Assembly: GCF_020536995.1 (NCBI RefSeq)
Contig: NC_068358.1
Location: forward strand, 744,001-808,000
From: Dreissena polymorpha
Lineage: Eukaryota; Mollusca; Bivalvia; Myida; Dreissenidae
Length of the DNA stretch: 64,000 bases
Direction of reading: 5' to 3'
The notes under the pieces: generated by a model
The model's database searches: none
Seen by the model: the letters and a program-made list of their open reading frames with translations, nothing else
Told to the model about the DNA's origin: nothing
Shown: positions 47,698-58,572 of the stretch, piece after piece
How the letters are laid out: each line of letters starts with the position of its first letter
Position numbering within the stretch: the first letter of the stretch is position 1
Position numbers and translations under genes: made by a program

Positions 47698-48594
47698 GTT
47701 CCTATTGTCGTTTCTATTATTTTCAGTGCAAATCTTACTTACGTTTACAGGTGTTTTACCTTCCCTTCCAGATGGTGTTCGCCATTATGTATATAATCCA
47801 TTACGCTGAAACACCATCTACATTTATATTTCCAGAGCCAAATAACATGAAAGACACACGTTCAGCAGTTACATTTACGAGACAGGTCTAAACACCGCTG
47901 TACATACGCTGTACATGTGCCAGAAGTGTATCAAGAACTTTGATTGTTATATTGTAGCTGGTTCCCTTGTACATGATGGACATCCTGAATCAGTACCTCG
48001 GACTGCCGGGACTTATGCTCTCTTGTATATTCAGCGGAAGTCTCAGGTATGGCCCAATCAAGTCATAAAATAATAAAACTAGAGTTTATTTGCACACGCA
48101 TAATGAACAATTATTAATTCATATTTAATCCTTTATTCTGAAGTCTAATGATAAGGGCCCTGACATTTCCGGCCCCTTATTATCCTCATTGAACGCCAAC
48201 GACGCTCATTTCTGTCGTTGCTTTAGTACATACTAGGAATTTTACATACATATAGTATGATTCATGTATGCATCACGTATTCGTTTACGTATACATATGG
48301 AACGCCATAGCTGTCTTACGTTGTCAAATTTCGTTCTGTCTTCTTTAGAAGGTGTCTTATTATGTTAATTAAACCGTCGTGATATTTTGTTAATATGTGG
48401 TGTTGACTTGTCAAAACACAGTCTTATTATGTCCATAAGACAGGTATGGCGTTCCATATTTACGCATGTGCTGTGCAGTACGATATCGTCCGGTCTGAAC
48501 GCCGTGGCCGCGGTGATATTCGAGGATTTCGTGCGTCCCATGTGCTGCAAGGCCATTCCTCCGTCACGGGCTACTTTCCTCTCCAAAGTATTCG

Positions 48595-49036
48595 GTACAC
48601 GTGCTAGTCGAAAGACTTATCGGTCATGCATCTTTCAGTATGTTGTTCGGGGTGATGATCACGGACAATATGACAAATGTTCATAGAGACGCTTAATATA
48701 GCTTTCAGTCTGGTTTATTTTATGGCCTAAGTGGACGTGTGCACTAAAAATGTCGAACTTATATAGAAACGGTAAAATGTGTGTATAATAAGGGTTATCC
48801 GGACTTTAACGTCATCATTCATCATGCACAATGAAGGTGTAAAATAACTAAGCACAGTTATGCAACGTGTCACACTTAAAGATCAGGTTTTCGCATATTA
48901 TGGCTGTGTTAGACTGTAAGTTCATTATTTAGCAGGTAATTTAAAACTTATCATAAATGTAAAGCATGCGGAGATTACATGCCACATGCAAGATATGCAA
49001 CTTAGTTCAATCTCTAACAAGGTATATTGTAAAATA
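48595..49036. other. SLC5 pseudogene intron, nothing recognised
   Basis: An exon for the segment between KVF and the GGPLLG helix would be expected in 48595-50530, but I could not find it. Confidence 0.4.
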
Positions 49037-49345
49037 AAACAAGAGCACCACTTAACGGGTGCCACGCTCGGCTGTGGGTGCAGTTTTTAATAGATGAAAG
49101 CTTGTCAGATTTTTTTAGAGGTCACAGTGACCTTGACCTTTGACCTAGTGACCCAAAAATGGTTGTGGTATGTAGAACTCATCAAGGTGCAGCAACATAT
49201 GAAATTTCAAAGTTATAGGTTGAAGCACTTTGATTTTAGAGCCAATGTTCAAAACCTTGACAAAATGTTAAGGTTTAAGCACGACGCGGACGACACGCCG
49301 ACGGACACGACACGACACGACGAGCTGGCTATGACAATACCTCGG
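49037..49345 (+). repeat. Dispersed repeat of bivalve type (inverse copy at 57360-57500)
   Basis: Starts AAGAGCACCACTTAACGGGT, then GCCACGCTCGGCTG, and runs through GAGGTCACAGTGACCTTGAC. The 57360-57500 block is the reverse complement of the same start. The ORF across it is not a gene. Confidence 0.75.
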
Positions 49346-49609
49346 GTTTTCTCCGAAAACAGCCGAACTAATAACACAACCTTTGTATCGACATGTTACC
49401 TGCAAGACATGCGTCCTTAGCTAAACGGTCAATGTTTGAAATATGGGCATGATTAATATTTTTTTCGGACTGTAGCATTCAAACGAAAATAAAACAAATT
49501 ATATTCTTTGCGCCAACGCGCGATGATGAATTGTGTGTCCAAAGCTAAAACGGTATTTCCACACATAAAAATGGTGTTAAAACATCTACAAGAACCTTAC
49601 AAATGTGCT

Positions 49610-49960
49610 ATTATGCGGTGATTTTATTTATGCTTTCCGGTGGTTTATAGAGAAATATCAGTGAATTAAAACTGATAATTTCACTGTTTTAAACATTGAA
49701 AATTAACAGTGAAAATTATCGATTTACTGTGAAAGGACTTCATTTTTTGACGAAATGACGTCATTATCCCAGCGAAATTCTTTAGCTAAACTCTTTCACA
49801 ATGTATAGAAACGGTGAAAAAAAAACAACATAAAATAAAAAGAAAATTTGTTGGATTCGGTGGTTCATAGAAAATATATATGTGCCACTCGTGAAAATAT
49901 TATTTTTTATCATCACTCGTGAATTAAAATCGATAATCCACCGAATCCAACAAATATCCT
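49610..49960. repeat. Snapback repeats (two nested inverted pairs)
   Basis: ATTTGTTGGATTCGGTGG (about 49846) is inverted at about 49938-49955. Upstream, TGATAATTTCACTG faces CAGTGAAAATTATCGA at 49670-49725. Probably short palindromic elements side by side. Confidence 0.6.
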
Positions 49961-51006
49961 CTATTTCCACCATCAAAATTAATTTTTATATAAAGAACAA
50001 CATGAACTATAAATAGTGTTGACTGATTTTGCAAATTCTTCAACAAAATATATTTTTTTCCGTATATTTTATTCAGCCCACATTGTGCCTTTACATCGGA
50101 AAACCATTATTTTCAGTGCTCCTGTTAGGAAAACTTTTTACTTTCATTTTTTAAATCTCTTCTTGACAATACAATTGAGCTCTCCAGCTCCTTGGTTACT
50201 CTCTAGCAATTTAATGCACTTACTGAAAAGGTTGAAAATGTCAAAAAGCGCCAAAAAATGTGAAATAGTCGCTGTTTCGCTAAGATAAGACTAGCGTGCG
50301 TGTTAAATACGTTTCGGTATAAAGATATTCATTGATTTCATTATAAACTGAATAAATAATGTAATATACTTGTTATTGTAAGTGTGTTATTTATACACGC
50401 ACAGCATTAACGTTTATTTGAACGAAACTGGTGGGTTTTTTTCCGCGTTGTACTGATCGAGCTGCTAAACCCGACATGTTATCTGTTTTTGGTAGTAGCG
50501 TCCTTAATGGAAACTGATAACTCGTTGCAGTTGACCGGGGCGTTTTTCGGAATTATGGGAGGACCATTGTTGGGGTTAATTTGCCTGGGAATGTTGTTTC
50601 CTTGGGCAAACAAATGGGTAAGCGATCGCGTTTTTTCAATCGTTTTCATATGAAACGAAATAAATATATATATATATTACATGAACACTGCATTTAGTAT
50701 GATTTTGCACTATATTCCAAGTGTTTTTTAACATACAATGAACATGTATTAGTATGAAAATATTCTCCTGTCATTAACTGTTCTCGTGTTTTGGGTGGAT
50801 TTGTAAGACTGGCAACCAGTCTATCTCTTCTGCTCTGGATTGGACTGGGCCAAGCTATCACAAGAACCAGCGTTGTGATTACGCCGCCGGTGGAGACTGT
50901 CGGCTGCAACTGGACTGCTATTAACAAAATGACCCCATCCCTCTCCTACCGACCACCACGCCGGATGCGCAAAGCATCCCGTCACTTCGAATTATGATAA
51001 ATACGA

Positions 51007-53825
51007 GTAAGTTATTGTTTTTAGGTAAGTGCGGTGACAACACTGAGCTTCAACTTGCATATTTAAATCATTATGTCCAGAACAAAGTTCTTTTTTTAGT
51101 TTGAACCAACGAAAACACAAACATCATTGTTTGTGCATCTTGAAATTTATGTAAGATTCCAATGTTCAAATAGAAGATTTTCGCTGAGTTAAAATATAGA
51201 TAAACATGCATTCTATACTTACCGATTATATGTAGGTAATTTTACTGTTATAAAAGTTTGTTTCATATGGCCTATTACAGTATATTTGTTTAAAATATGA
51301 TTATCTCTTGGTTTAGGAACAATATACCAGGCTAAGGAAATAAAAAACTTGACTATACGCAAGAACACATAAATTTATTCCTGTCTATCGAAAACTGACA
51401 TGCGCACCTTTTCTGTCATTTAACTAGGGAATACATGAAAAAGGCACACCGGAAAAGCGACACCAGCATCTCGCCAGTCTTCATCTAGACAATGACATCG
51501 CAACGCTACCTCTAATCGACGTCCGGGCTTAACTTACGCACGCTATCTGAAGTAAAATGTCCATTTTAAAGCGTTAGAAGTCTATTGGGCACCCGACGCT
51601 AGTATCTTATGCACATGACGTACAAATCTCAACAGTAAATCTGGACACTCGCACTACGTAAGCTCTGCCCATGAGCCACTATAGGCGGTGCATTTTTCAG
51701 CAAGTTAACCTTTTTTCTGAATCCACCTACAATCTAGTTGTAAGCATCTCGATATCCAATCGGCCGTTAATGCGAACAAAGCCTTCTAACGGTTAAGTTT
51801 TTTTCCATGTTTGATTGAAAGTGGCAAATCTAAGTAATATGCCCATTCAGAAGAATAACTGTTTTGGTGTCATAAATGACATTCAAATGAAACTAATCAC
51901 TGAATGAAACATGGTTACAATGATATTTTATTTAAAAATTAACGTGTCTAGTATTTAAATATCACTCGGTAAGATTTACAGACATACGTCTTTTTTCGTC
52001 TTAAAGATTATGATTGTGCATAAACTCGTGTAAAGGACGTTTGTTCATTTGAAAGTCTTAAACACATGTATCGTCAATTTAAGCCATGCTTTTCATTAAG
52101 AAATAGTTATCGTTATTATATTGAAGTATAAATAAATAAATAAATATTTATATAAAAATTGTTGAATATAAATTAAAATATTTTTTGCAAATATCTCAAG
52201 TTATTGAAATTCATTTGCAAAATTGTTAAGTGCATAAAAGACCGCTTTTCCTGCAGTTTGTGTCGATATCCTCAGGTATAAGAATAAAGCTTTGAGTACG
52301 TCAAAAATTGGTGGCAAAATTTCACGTTGCGTTAAGCGTTATTGTGCAGTACATATGGAATTTTTGAACAAGAACACAGGCTTATCAAATAAAGTAAATC
52401 TGATGTACTTCACATTGCCCTAAGCAGCATTAAAATCTGTCTTTTATACTCTAGTTGATATTTTACGAAAAATTATTTTAAAAAGTTATTTGGAAAAAAG
52501 CAGTACTAACCGGTGTGTATACATCCATTAACGTTTAATTGGGAACCCAACAAAGTCACGTAATCCTGCAAGCTGATAATGACATCCCTACAAAAGGCAA
52601 CAGTCTTATCAAGCTGGTGTACATACCGAATTTATAGCATGGCCTCTGCATCTTTGTTAGTTCCCAATGTTTTCCGGTTCATGGACCAGTATTCCATACG
52701 GAACTGTCCAGCCAGGTAGACAGAAAATAGTCAAAGACGACTGCTGTTTCTATTGACATTGCCCTTTCAGCAGGCCTGGATTTATTTAATACAATATTTA
52801 AAAAGGAAATGTTTATGCGCTGTCTTATTACTGTATATACTAGTACTTGTATACTTGGGAGAATAAATGTTGGAATTAAAACGTGTACCTGTTGAAATCA
52901 CACTTAATATGTATTCCGGGCAGAAATGGAAGTACCGCTAACTTTTGCATCAAGTGGCATCAATGTATTGACGGCTTCGCGTCTCTCATACGTCGCCTTA
53001 AGGCACACTGCGTTTATGCTCCTCACAACAGCCTGACTCCATCTTAAGCGCGCACCATAGTACTGAAATATGAAATGTAAAGATTGAATGAAAATTTGGC
53101 ATCTACCTTTTCACATAATTACACATGGAATAACTCTTCTCCCACTATTACTTGATTGAACAAGCTAAAACATAATTAATCATGAATAACGGCTTGCGGA
53201 CGACATGGAAAGTGCCGTTTAACCGCTGAAGTCTTGTCAGCTGTTTGCCAGTGTTTGGTGATGGCGAACTCTATAGTCCTTTGTTAGATTAAATAAGTAC
53301 ATGTGTTCAATTGCAAGTACGTATAGCATAATTCTCACGGGCACGTTTGAGGATGAGCTTCAACGTCTGTGGTTTTTGAAGGTTGACGTCTGTGGCGCCG
53401 AAAACTTGTATAGCCTCTTCTACTATTCGTGACGGTCGTTAGACGGACACCATCTTCAATACGCCACGATGAAGACGATTTCTGTTATCTTCTTTTTTCT
53501 GTTTCAAATTATTTACAGGTTTACATTTAATTTCTAGTGTGTACGAAATAATCACCAAATAAAGATTTAGTCCTAGTTTGCATACTATTAAGTCGGTAAT
53601 AGAGGTATTATCTCTTACTCTCATAGTATCGCTCCGCCTCATAGTATCGTGCCTTTAACGATAAAACCGTCAAGTAGTACTGGAAAGTTAATGTGCTATT
53701 TTTCTTCAATTTTTGGAAGTTGTAGTTTATTTGATGATTATCCATGGCTATTACAACGATCATTCTCGTGATTTCCGGTGTTCGTTGGAAAGTAGGTCAT
53801 GTTTATTCCAGAGTGTTGATGCTTT
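51007..53825. other. 3' flank of the SLC5 pseudogene; possible last exon at 51428-51532
   Basis: 51428-51532 is open after a candidate acceptor and ends in TAA (GIHEKGTPEKRHQHLASLHL, then DNDIATLPLIDVRA). It has a charged, cytoplasmic-tail-like composition that would suit an SLC5 C-terminus, but I cannot confirm it. The rest is AT-rich with no feature. Confidence 0.3.
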
Positions 53826-53828
53826 GAT

Positions 53829-54018
53829 TTTGAATTACGTAGCACACAATTATGTTAGTCTGTTTATGGATTAGAAGTAGCTTTATCAAATGTTTAATAT
53901 GCCGATTATTTTTTTAATAAAATTTTGAATTACGTAGCACACAATTATGTTAGTTTGTTTATGGATTAGAAGTAGCTTTATCAAATGTTTAATATGCCGA
54001 TTATTTTTTTAATAAAAT
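53829..54018. repeat. Recent tandem duplication, 95-bp unit, two copies
   Basis: TTTTGAATTACGTAGCACAC starts at about 53828 and again at about 53923. The copies differ at one base that I can see (TTAGTCTG versus TTAGTTTG), so the duplication is young or a local assembly artefact. Confidence 0.9.
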
Positions 54019-54669
54019 GTAAAACTATTTTAAGAACAACGTGAGTAAGAGTTTCGTTTTTCCATTAAGTTACTTTTTTAGAGCAAGCAACTGCGCATAG
54101 TAACAAATCTAAGCAACCAATCAGAAGGGCCGATACTATGAGACAGTTTTATATGAAACAGCTTACTACAGTGAGCTAAGATTAGCGAGTATTTTGTGAA
54201 AACATTGCGGATTTAAATGCAGTTTTCGTTGTTATGTCCAAGAATACACATTTAACTATAGATTGACATATAACACATACGTGATTTGTATTTGTCCACT
54301 TCCAAAATTTGCATGTATTATTAAGAGGGTCGATACTACGGAAAGACGTGCTGTATTAAATCTACATGTTTGAAAAATTGCATGCGTTTCTTTTTTTGGT
54401 AAAAATAAATATATGGCTATTGAAAATCATTTACTGGCATTTGGTAGCAGCAAAGACCTATAAAATATATTTTATAGGTGTTCGGCAGCAGTGGATGCTT
54501 TTTCATTTTATTACATCAAAAACTTGAAAAGAAAATCTTTAAACACAATTTTATCATGGGAACCAGACTGCGTGATGTTACCGTTTTGAAATGTGACCGT
54601 AATGACCCATCTAGAAATCATTCGCTATATTCAGGTTACATTACACTAAATCATTGTGTATCCCTCCGT
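54019..54669. other. Unassigned DNA
   Basis: Contains CGATACTATGAGA (about 54131) and CGATACTACGG (about 54330), related in inverse to CTCATAGTATCG at about 53618 and 53637. This may be the remains of an inverted-repeat element spanning 53600-54350. Confidence 0.3.
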
Positions 54670-55095
54670 GGTCCATTCGAAAGTAGTGCCTAAAGAGTTC
54701 CTTTTCTCTTCTTGAATATAAGCCATTTAACAATGTGAGACATGTCTTTTGTGGTTATTTGTAAAATCCTGTATGTGTCTGGAGTACTTTGATGCCTTGG
54801 ATTGGAAGCTAACTCAAAAGATGAACTTTTGAGGGTGTGTTTTCTATTGTGTGGGGCTTTTGTCGAAATTAGGATTCCTAAACACGTTTTTCTACGGTGG
54901 GATTCATTCGACAGCGATTTTCTTTCTTAGAAGTTGCGAGACGGTATGTTTTTGATTGCAATTATTGGAAGAGGACAGATCCATCTTTAAAATGATACCA
55001 GGTTCGGAAAAATTGATACGTCGAAAAGGCAAGAAAAATGCTGTGAAAGTTGTCAGTTTTATAATGGGACCCTATGGGAATCGGAATTAGTGTAA
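54670..55095 (+). repeat. Dispersed repeat, copy B (partner at 20380-20765)
   Basis: Shares with copy A the ordered blocks CGAAAGTAGTGCCT, GAGTTCCTTT, GGCTTTTGTCGAAAT and ATAATGGGA, with indels between. Confidence 0.55.
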
Positions 55096-55204
55096 TATAA
55101 CCTACAATTACATCTCTTTAGTTCAATCGTGATACATCGGCTATCTCGGATTCCTCCGTAAGATTGATTTATGAAATAAATCGTCTGCTGATCCAGAGTG
55201 CTCT

Positions 55205-55935
55205 TGAGTTTAGGGTCGTCGAGTCAGTTTCGTATAAGCAATTTGGCAACGATGTAAGGAAACAAAAAATTTGCCGTAAAGAGACTGATACCGAAAGTTG
55301 GTCGTAGTTTTCAAGATGGCGTCTGTAAATCTCCATGCGAGAAATCGCAACGAAGACAAAATAATGTTATTTTATTGTTTTGACGATGCAAAAGCTTACA
55401 TAAAAAGAAATGAAATTGATACGAATAACCTACATAATTGGTTACAGCACAAAAAACTTGGGTAATTCAGGTAAATTCATTTTATTATTTTGTTCATATA
55501 TCTAAACGTAATGATTTCTGTTGAAAGAAGCATAAATTAATTATTCTTCAAAGTTTAATTGATTGTTGTGGTTGTAACCAGCTGGCGTTTGAAAGAAACT
55601 CAAACATATTTTAATGAAAAGAGAAAAGAGAGACATGTTAATCTTTAAAAAATAGTTGGTTTGAAAGAAACACATTTAGCTTTCCTTTTTGTTTTCCTTA
55701 CAATATTGACACTGGGACCATAGACACGACCGTTTGTAGACCTTCGTCGAGTCAGTATTGTAAGGACAATTTGGCAACATGGTTAGAAAACAAACATTTT
55801 GCTGTAAAGAAACTGCTACCGCATGTTTGTCAAAGTTTTCAAGATGTCGTCTGCCAATCTTCACACGAGAAATCGCAATGAAGACAAGATACTTTTATTT
55901 AATTGTTTTAACGATGCAAAAGCACAAATTTAAAA
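55205..55935 (+). repeat. Direct ~545-bp duplication containing a small exon-like ORF
   Basis: 55205-55420 and 55745-55935 are about 80 percent alike. Shared markers include GTCGAGTCAGT, CAATTTGGCAAC, TTTTCAAGATG, AGAAATCGCAA and GACGATGCAAAAGC/AACGATGCAAAAGC. The second copy begins within sequence resembling the end of the first. Confidence 0.7.
55316..55465 (+). CDS. Small ORF or first-exon candidate, 49 aa, inside a duplicated segment
   Basis: ATG near GGCGTCTGTAAATC opens a frame reading MASVNLHARNRNEDKIMLFY, then CFDDAKAYIKRNEI and HNWLQHKKLG before TAA. A GTAATT donor overlaps the end (exon would stop at 55461). The duplicate at 55856 keeps much of the start (MSSANLHTRNRNEDKILLFN, then CFNDAKAQI) with several third-position changes, then stops. 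Conservation at protein level hints at past coding use. No family recognised. Confidence 0.35.
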   Translation: MASVNLHARNRNEDKIMLFYCFDDAKAYIKRNEIDTNNLHNWLQHKKLG

Positions 55936-56348
55936 ACATGAAATTGATAGTATAATCGTAAAATAATCGATTATAGAACCAAAAAATTTGGCATTTCCAT
56001 TTTTGTTTTCCTTACAATATTGACACTACCGTTTTGTAGACCTTGACTAGAGTGAATATTATTAATGAAATTGTTGTCAAATATTATCAATTATAAGTTG
56101 AAGAGAAATACAATTACCTTCCATTATTGTCATTTTGAATACATTGAATCAAGCTCTGATTATTTAACAAATTATCAGGGCTTTCCTTTGACCCGAGCTC
56201 CCGGGTTTTGACGCTTGAAAATTACTGAAGACCCCTTTTTGACTCTTGAGAAAATTACGTCATGCGTCACATTTGACCCGGGGGAATATACCAACTTGCG
56301 TCAACGAGATCAAAAGTTGTTAAGACTAAGCGATAATTGGCTCGGGGC

Positions 56349-56350
56349 TT

Positions 56351-56411
<61 letters not shown>

Positions 56412-56420
56412 AACTACTAT

Positions 56421-56453
<33 letters not shown>

Positions 56454-56460
56454 ACCACCA
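56349..56460. repeat. (ACT)n microsatellite
   Basis: About 110 bp of ACT triplets with a few changes, ending in CCACCACCACCA. ORFs of poly-Thr, poly-Tyr or poly-Val across it are artefacts. Confidence 0.95.
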
Positions 56461-56689
56461 CCACCATTCACAGTGACAAAAAACGTATTCACACAATGGC
56501 TGCTACTACAACTAAAAGCCCATATAGGGGGGCATGCATGTTTTACAAACAGCTTTTGTTTCTATGGGATTTTAACCACAACTGTTCATGTTTATCTCCG
56601 ACACATATTTTTAGGTCACCTGTCATGAAGTTACACGGTGAGCTTATGTGATCGTGTGATGTCCGGTGTCCGTTGTGCGTGCCTGCGTG

Positions 56690-57360
56690 TGTGCGTGCGT
56701 CCGTCCGTCAACAATTTGTTTGTGTAGACAGTAGAGGTCACAGTTTGCATCCAATCTTGATGAAATTTGGTCAAAATGTTTATCTTTATGAAATCCGGTT
56801 TGGGATTGTATTTGGGTCATCTGGGGTCAAAAACAAGGTCACTAGGTCAAATAATAGAACAACCTTCTGTAGACAATAGAGGTCACAGTTTTCATCCAAT
56901 CTTTATGAAATTTGGTCAGAATGTTTATCTTGATGAAATCTGGGTTGGGATTTTATTTGGGTCATCTGGGGTCAAAAACCAGGTCACTAGGTCAAATAAT
57001 AGAAAAACCTTGTGTAGACATTAGAGATCACAGTTTTCATCCAACCTTTATGAAATTTGGTCAGAATTCTTGATGAAATCTGGGTGGGATTGTATTTGGG
57101 TCATCTGGGGTAAAAATCTAGGTCAAATAAATAGAAAAACCTTGTGTTGACAATAGAGGTCACAGTTTTCATCCAATATTTATGAACTGTGGTCAGAATG
57201 TTTATCTTGATGAAATCTGGATTGGGATTGTATTTGGGTCATCTAGAGTCAGGAACTAGGTCACTAGGTCAAATCATAGAAAAACATTGTGTAGACAATA
57301 GAGGTCATAGTTTTCATCTGATCTTAATGAGTCAGGTGAGCAATTCAGGGCCATCATGGC
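56690..57360 (+). repeat. Tandem repeat, ~140-bp unit, about 4.5 copies
   Basis: TGTAGACAATAGAGGTCACA-like starts recur at about 56727, 56865, 57004, 57142 and 57290. Each unit runs through TCCAATCTTTATGAAATTTG, TTTATCTTGATGAAATCTGG and TTTGGGTCATCTGGGGTCA. Preceded by a GTGCGTGCGTCCGTCCGTC stretch and closed by CAGGGCCATCATGGCCCTC. A widespread bivalve-type repeat. Confidence 0.9.
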
Positions 57361-57500
57361 CCTCTTGTTGAGTTACTAGGTCAAAGGTCAAGGTCACTGT
57401 GACCTCTTAAAAAAAAACACAAAAAAATCTGACAAGCTTTCATGTATTCAAAACTGCACCCGCAGCCGAGCGTGGCACCTTTAATGCGGTGCTCTTGTTA
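57361..57500 (-). repeat. Dispersed repeat, inverse copy of 49037-49345
   Basis: On the minus strand starts AAGAGCACCGCATTAAAGGT, then GCCACGCTCGGCTG, and ends in GACCTTGACCTTTGACCTAG. It directly abuts the tandem block. Confidence 0.75.
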
Positions 57501-58572
57501 GCTTACCTGAGCACCTTGTTAGTATGCAGAATCTTTATTTTCATAAACAATACAATAGCAATGTCTCATATAAATCAGTCTTTACTGAATTGGAAAGCAT
57601 TGTATTTAATAACGATTTTGTTAAAAAATAGGATCCAGATGAATCAGCTAAATGAACAAAAATCTTTTATATATAAACTTTGAAACATCAATGTAGCGCA
57701 TCCTGTAAGCCATTTAATGCAAAAATAAACAATGTACATGTAATGATGGACACAGGATTTTAAAAATGTTCTTAAAATGGTGTTGATTTCAGTGCAAAAC
57801 AAAAAAATTTGTTCTTATTGTCTTGATGAATGCTCAGATAAAAATATAAGATTTATTTCTTTGGACTTGGTAAAATGCTAACATTGATCAGATCATTCCA
57901 TGAAGAGTAAAATGTTTACCCTTTTGTTTTATACTGACTACTATTATGATGAAATTAGACTTACAGTATCTGTTCTTAAACAAATTTGGTCCAAATAGTT
58001 GTCAAAACTCAACACTGTGTGATATCAGATAAAATATGCATTTTCATGTACATAAAGTTGTAAAGATATTAACATACTTTTCAGACAAAGACAGTTAGCA
58101 GTGAGCAACATTCATATGCTAAATAGAAAACAAGGCATGCAGTGCAGCTCTCCAAAAAATTGGACTGTCCTGCTTCTATCATTCTGAAGGAAGTGTTGAT
58201 ATTCACCCCTGAAAAGGTTGGATGTGTTGTTTTTCTTTTATTTAATTTACCCACAAGCAGGACAATTACTGTACATTACATTGTTTTATTGCAATCATAA
58301 CACTTAAGAAACCTTACTATTGCACCAATGCTCAAAATCCACTGGTTATATCATCAATTTCTTCTGATTCCTACAAAATGTACATTTGTATTGTGTTTGC
58401 CTCATTTTTATTGTTTTTACCTCTGTAAAAGTGTGATAAGCAAAATATGATGACAATTAAATTAAACATCTTCATCCAATCATTTTTTTCTATTGTTGGT
58501 TTTAAGCACTGTTTAGGTTGTCAACATTATGTCATTTAATACAAGGGTTCATCAAGCGAGCTGGACAAAAAA
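57501..58572. other. Unassigned DNA upstream of the CARF-like exons
   Basis: AT-rich, no supported feature. The frame of the first CARF-like exon stays open upstream to a TAA at 58537-58539. Confidence 0.4.

Larger units (their letters stand above)
43020..51006 (+). pseudogene. Decayed SLC5-family sodium-coupled transporter gene
   Basis: SLC5 proteins are Na+-coupled importers of 13-14 membrane helices. By eye this is nearest the monocarboxylate (SMCT, SLC5A8/12) type. Exons: 43020-43385 (FHAADYTVFTCTLAISAFIG, DDYLLAGRSMHPIPVAMSLL; later ITILGTPAEVYVYSTMYWWI and AGQIFIPIFYKLGITSVFQ), 45216-45267 (DMAIVLYAPSLALNA), 47958-48046 (LVPLYMMDILNQYLGLPGLM), 48479-48594 (TISSGLNAVAAVIFEDFVRP), 50531-50617 (GIMGGPLLGLICLGMLFPWA) and 50794-51006 (ATSLSLLLWIGLGQ, PPVETVGCNWTAIN). 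Defects: two frame changes in exon 1 (after AMSLL and before AGQ); no AG acceptor before 50794 where GAFVG-type sequence should start; a frame change after AINKMTP; and missing segments (the YEYLE-type part after FQ, the helices between 45267 and 47958, the part between 48594 and 50531). The start is the ATG before KESGKYSYDT. An alternative ATG lies at 42990. Confidence 0.8.

Noticed and set aside
47776-47891. Possible SLC5 exon starting MVFAIMYIIHYAE
   Set aside because: Hydrophobic start after a good acceptor, but the rest does not follow the SLC5 pattern and phase cannot be confirmed.
49094-49420. 108-codon ORF
   Set aside because: Lies on a dispersed bivalve-type repeat and has no domain.
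56215-56651. ORFs of 104-137 codons with poly-Thr, poly-Tyr or poly-Val
   Set aside because: Produced by the ACT microsatellite.
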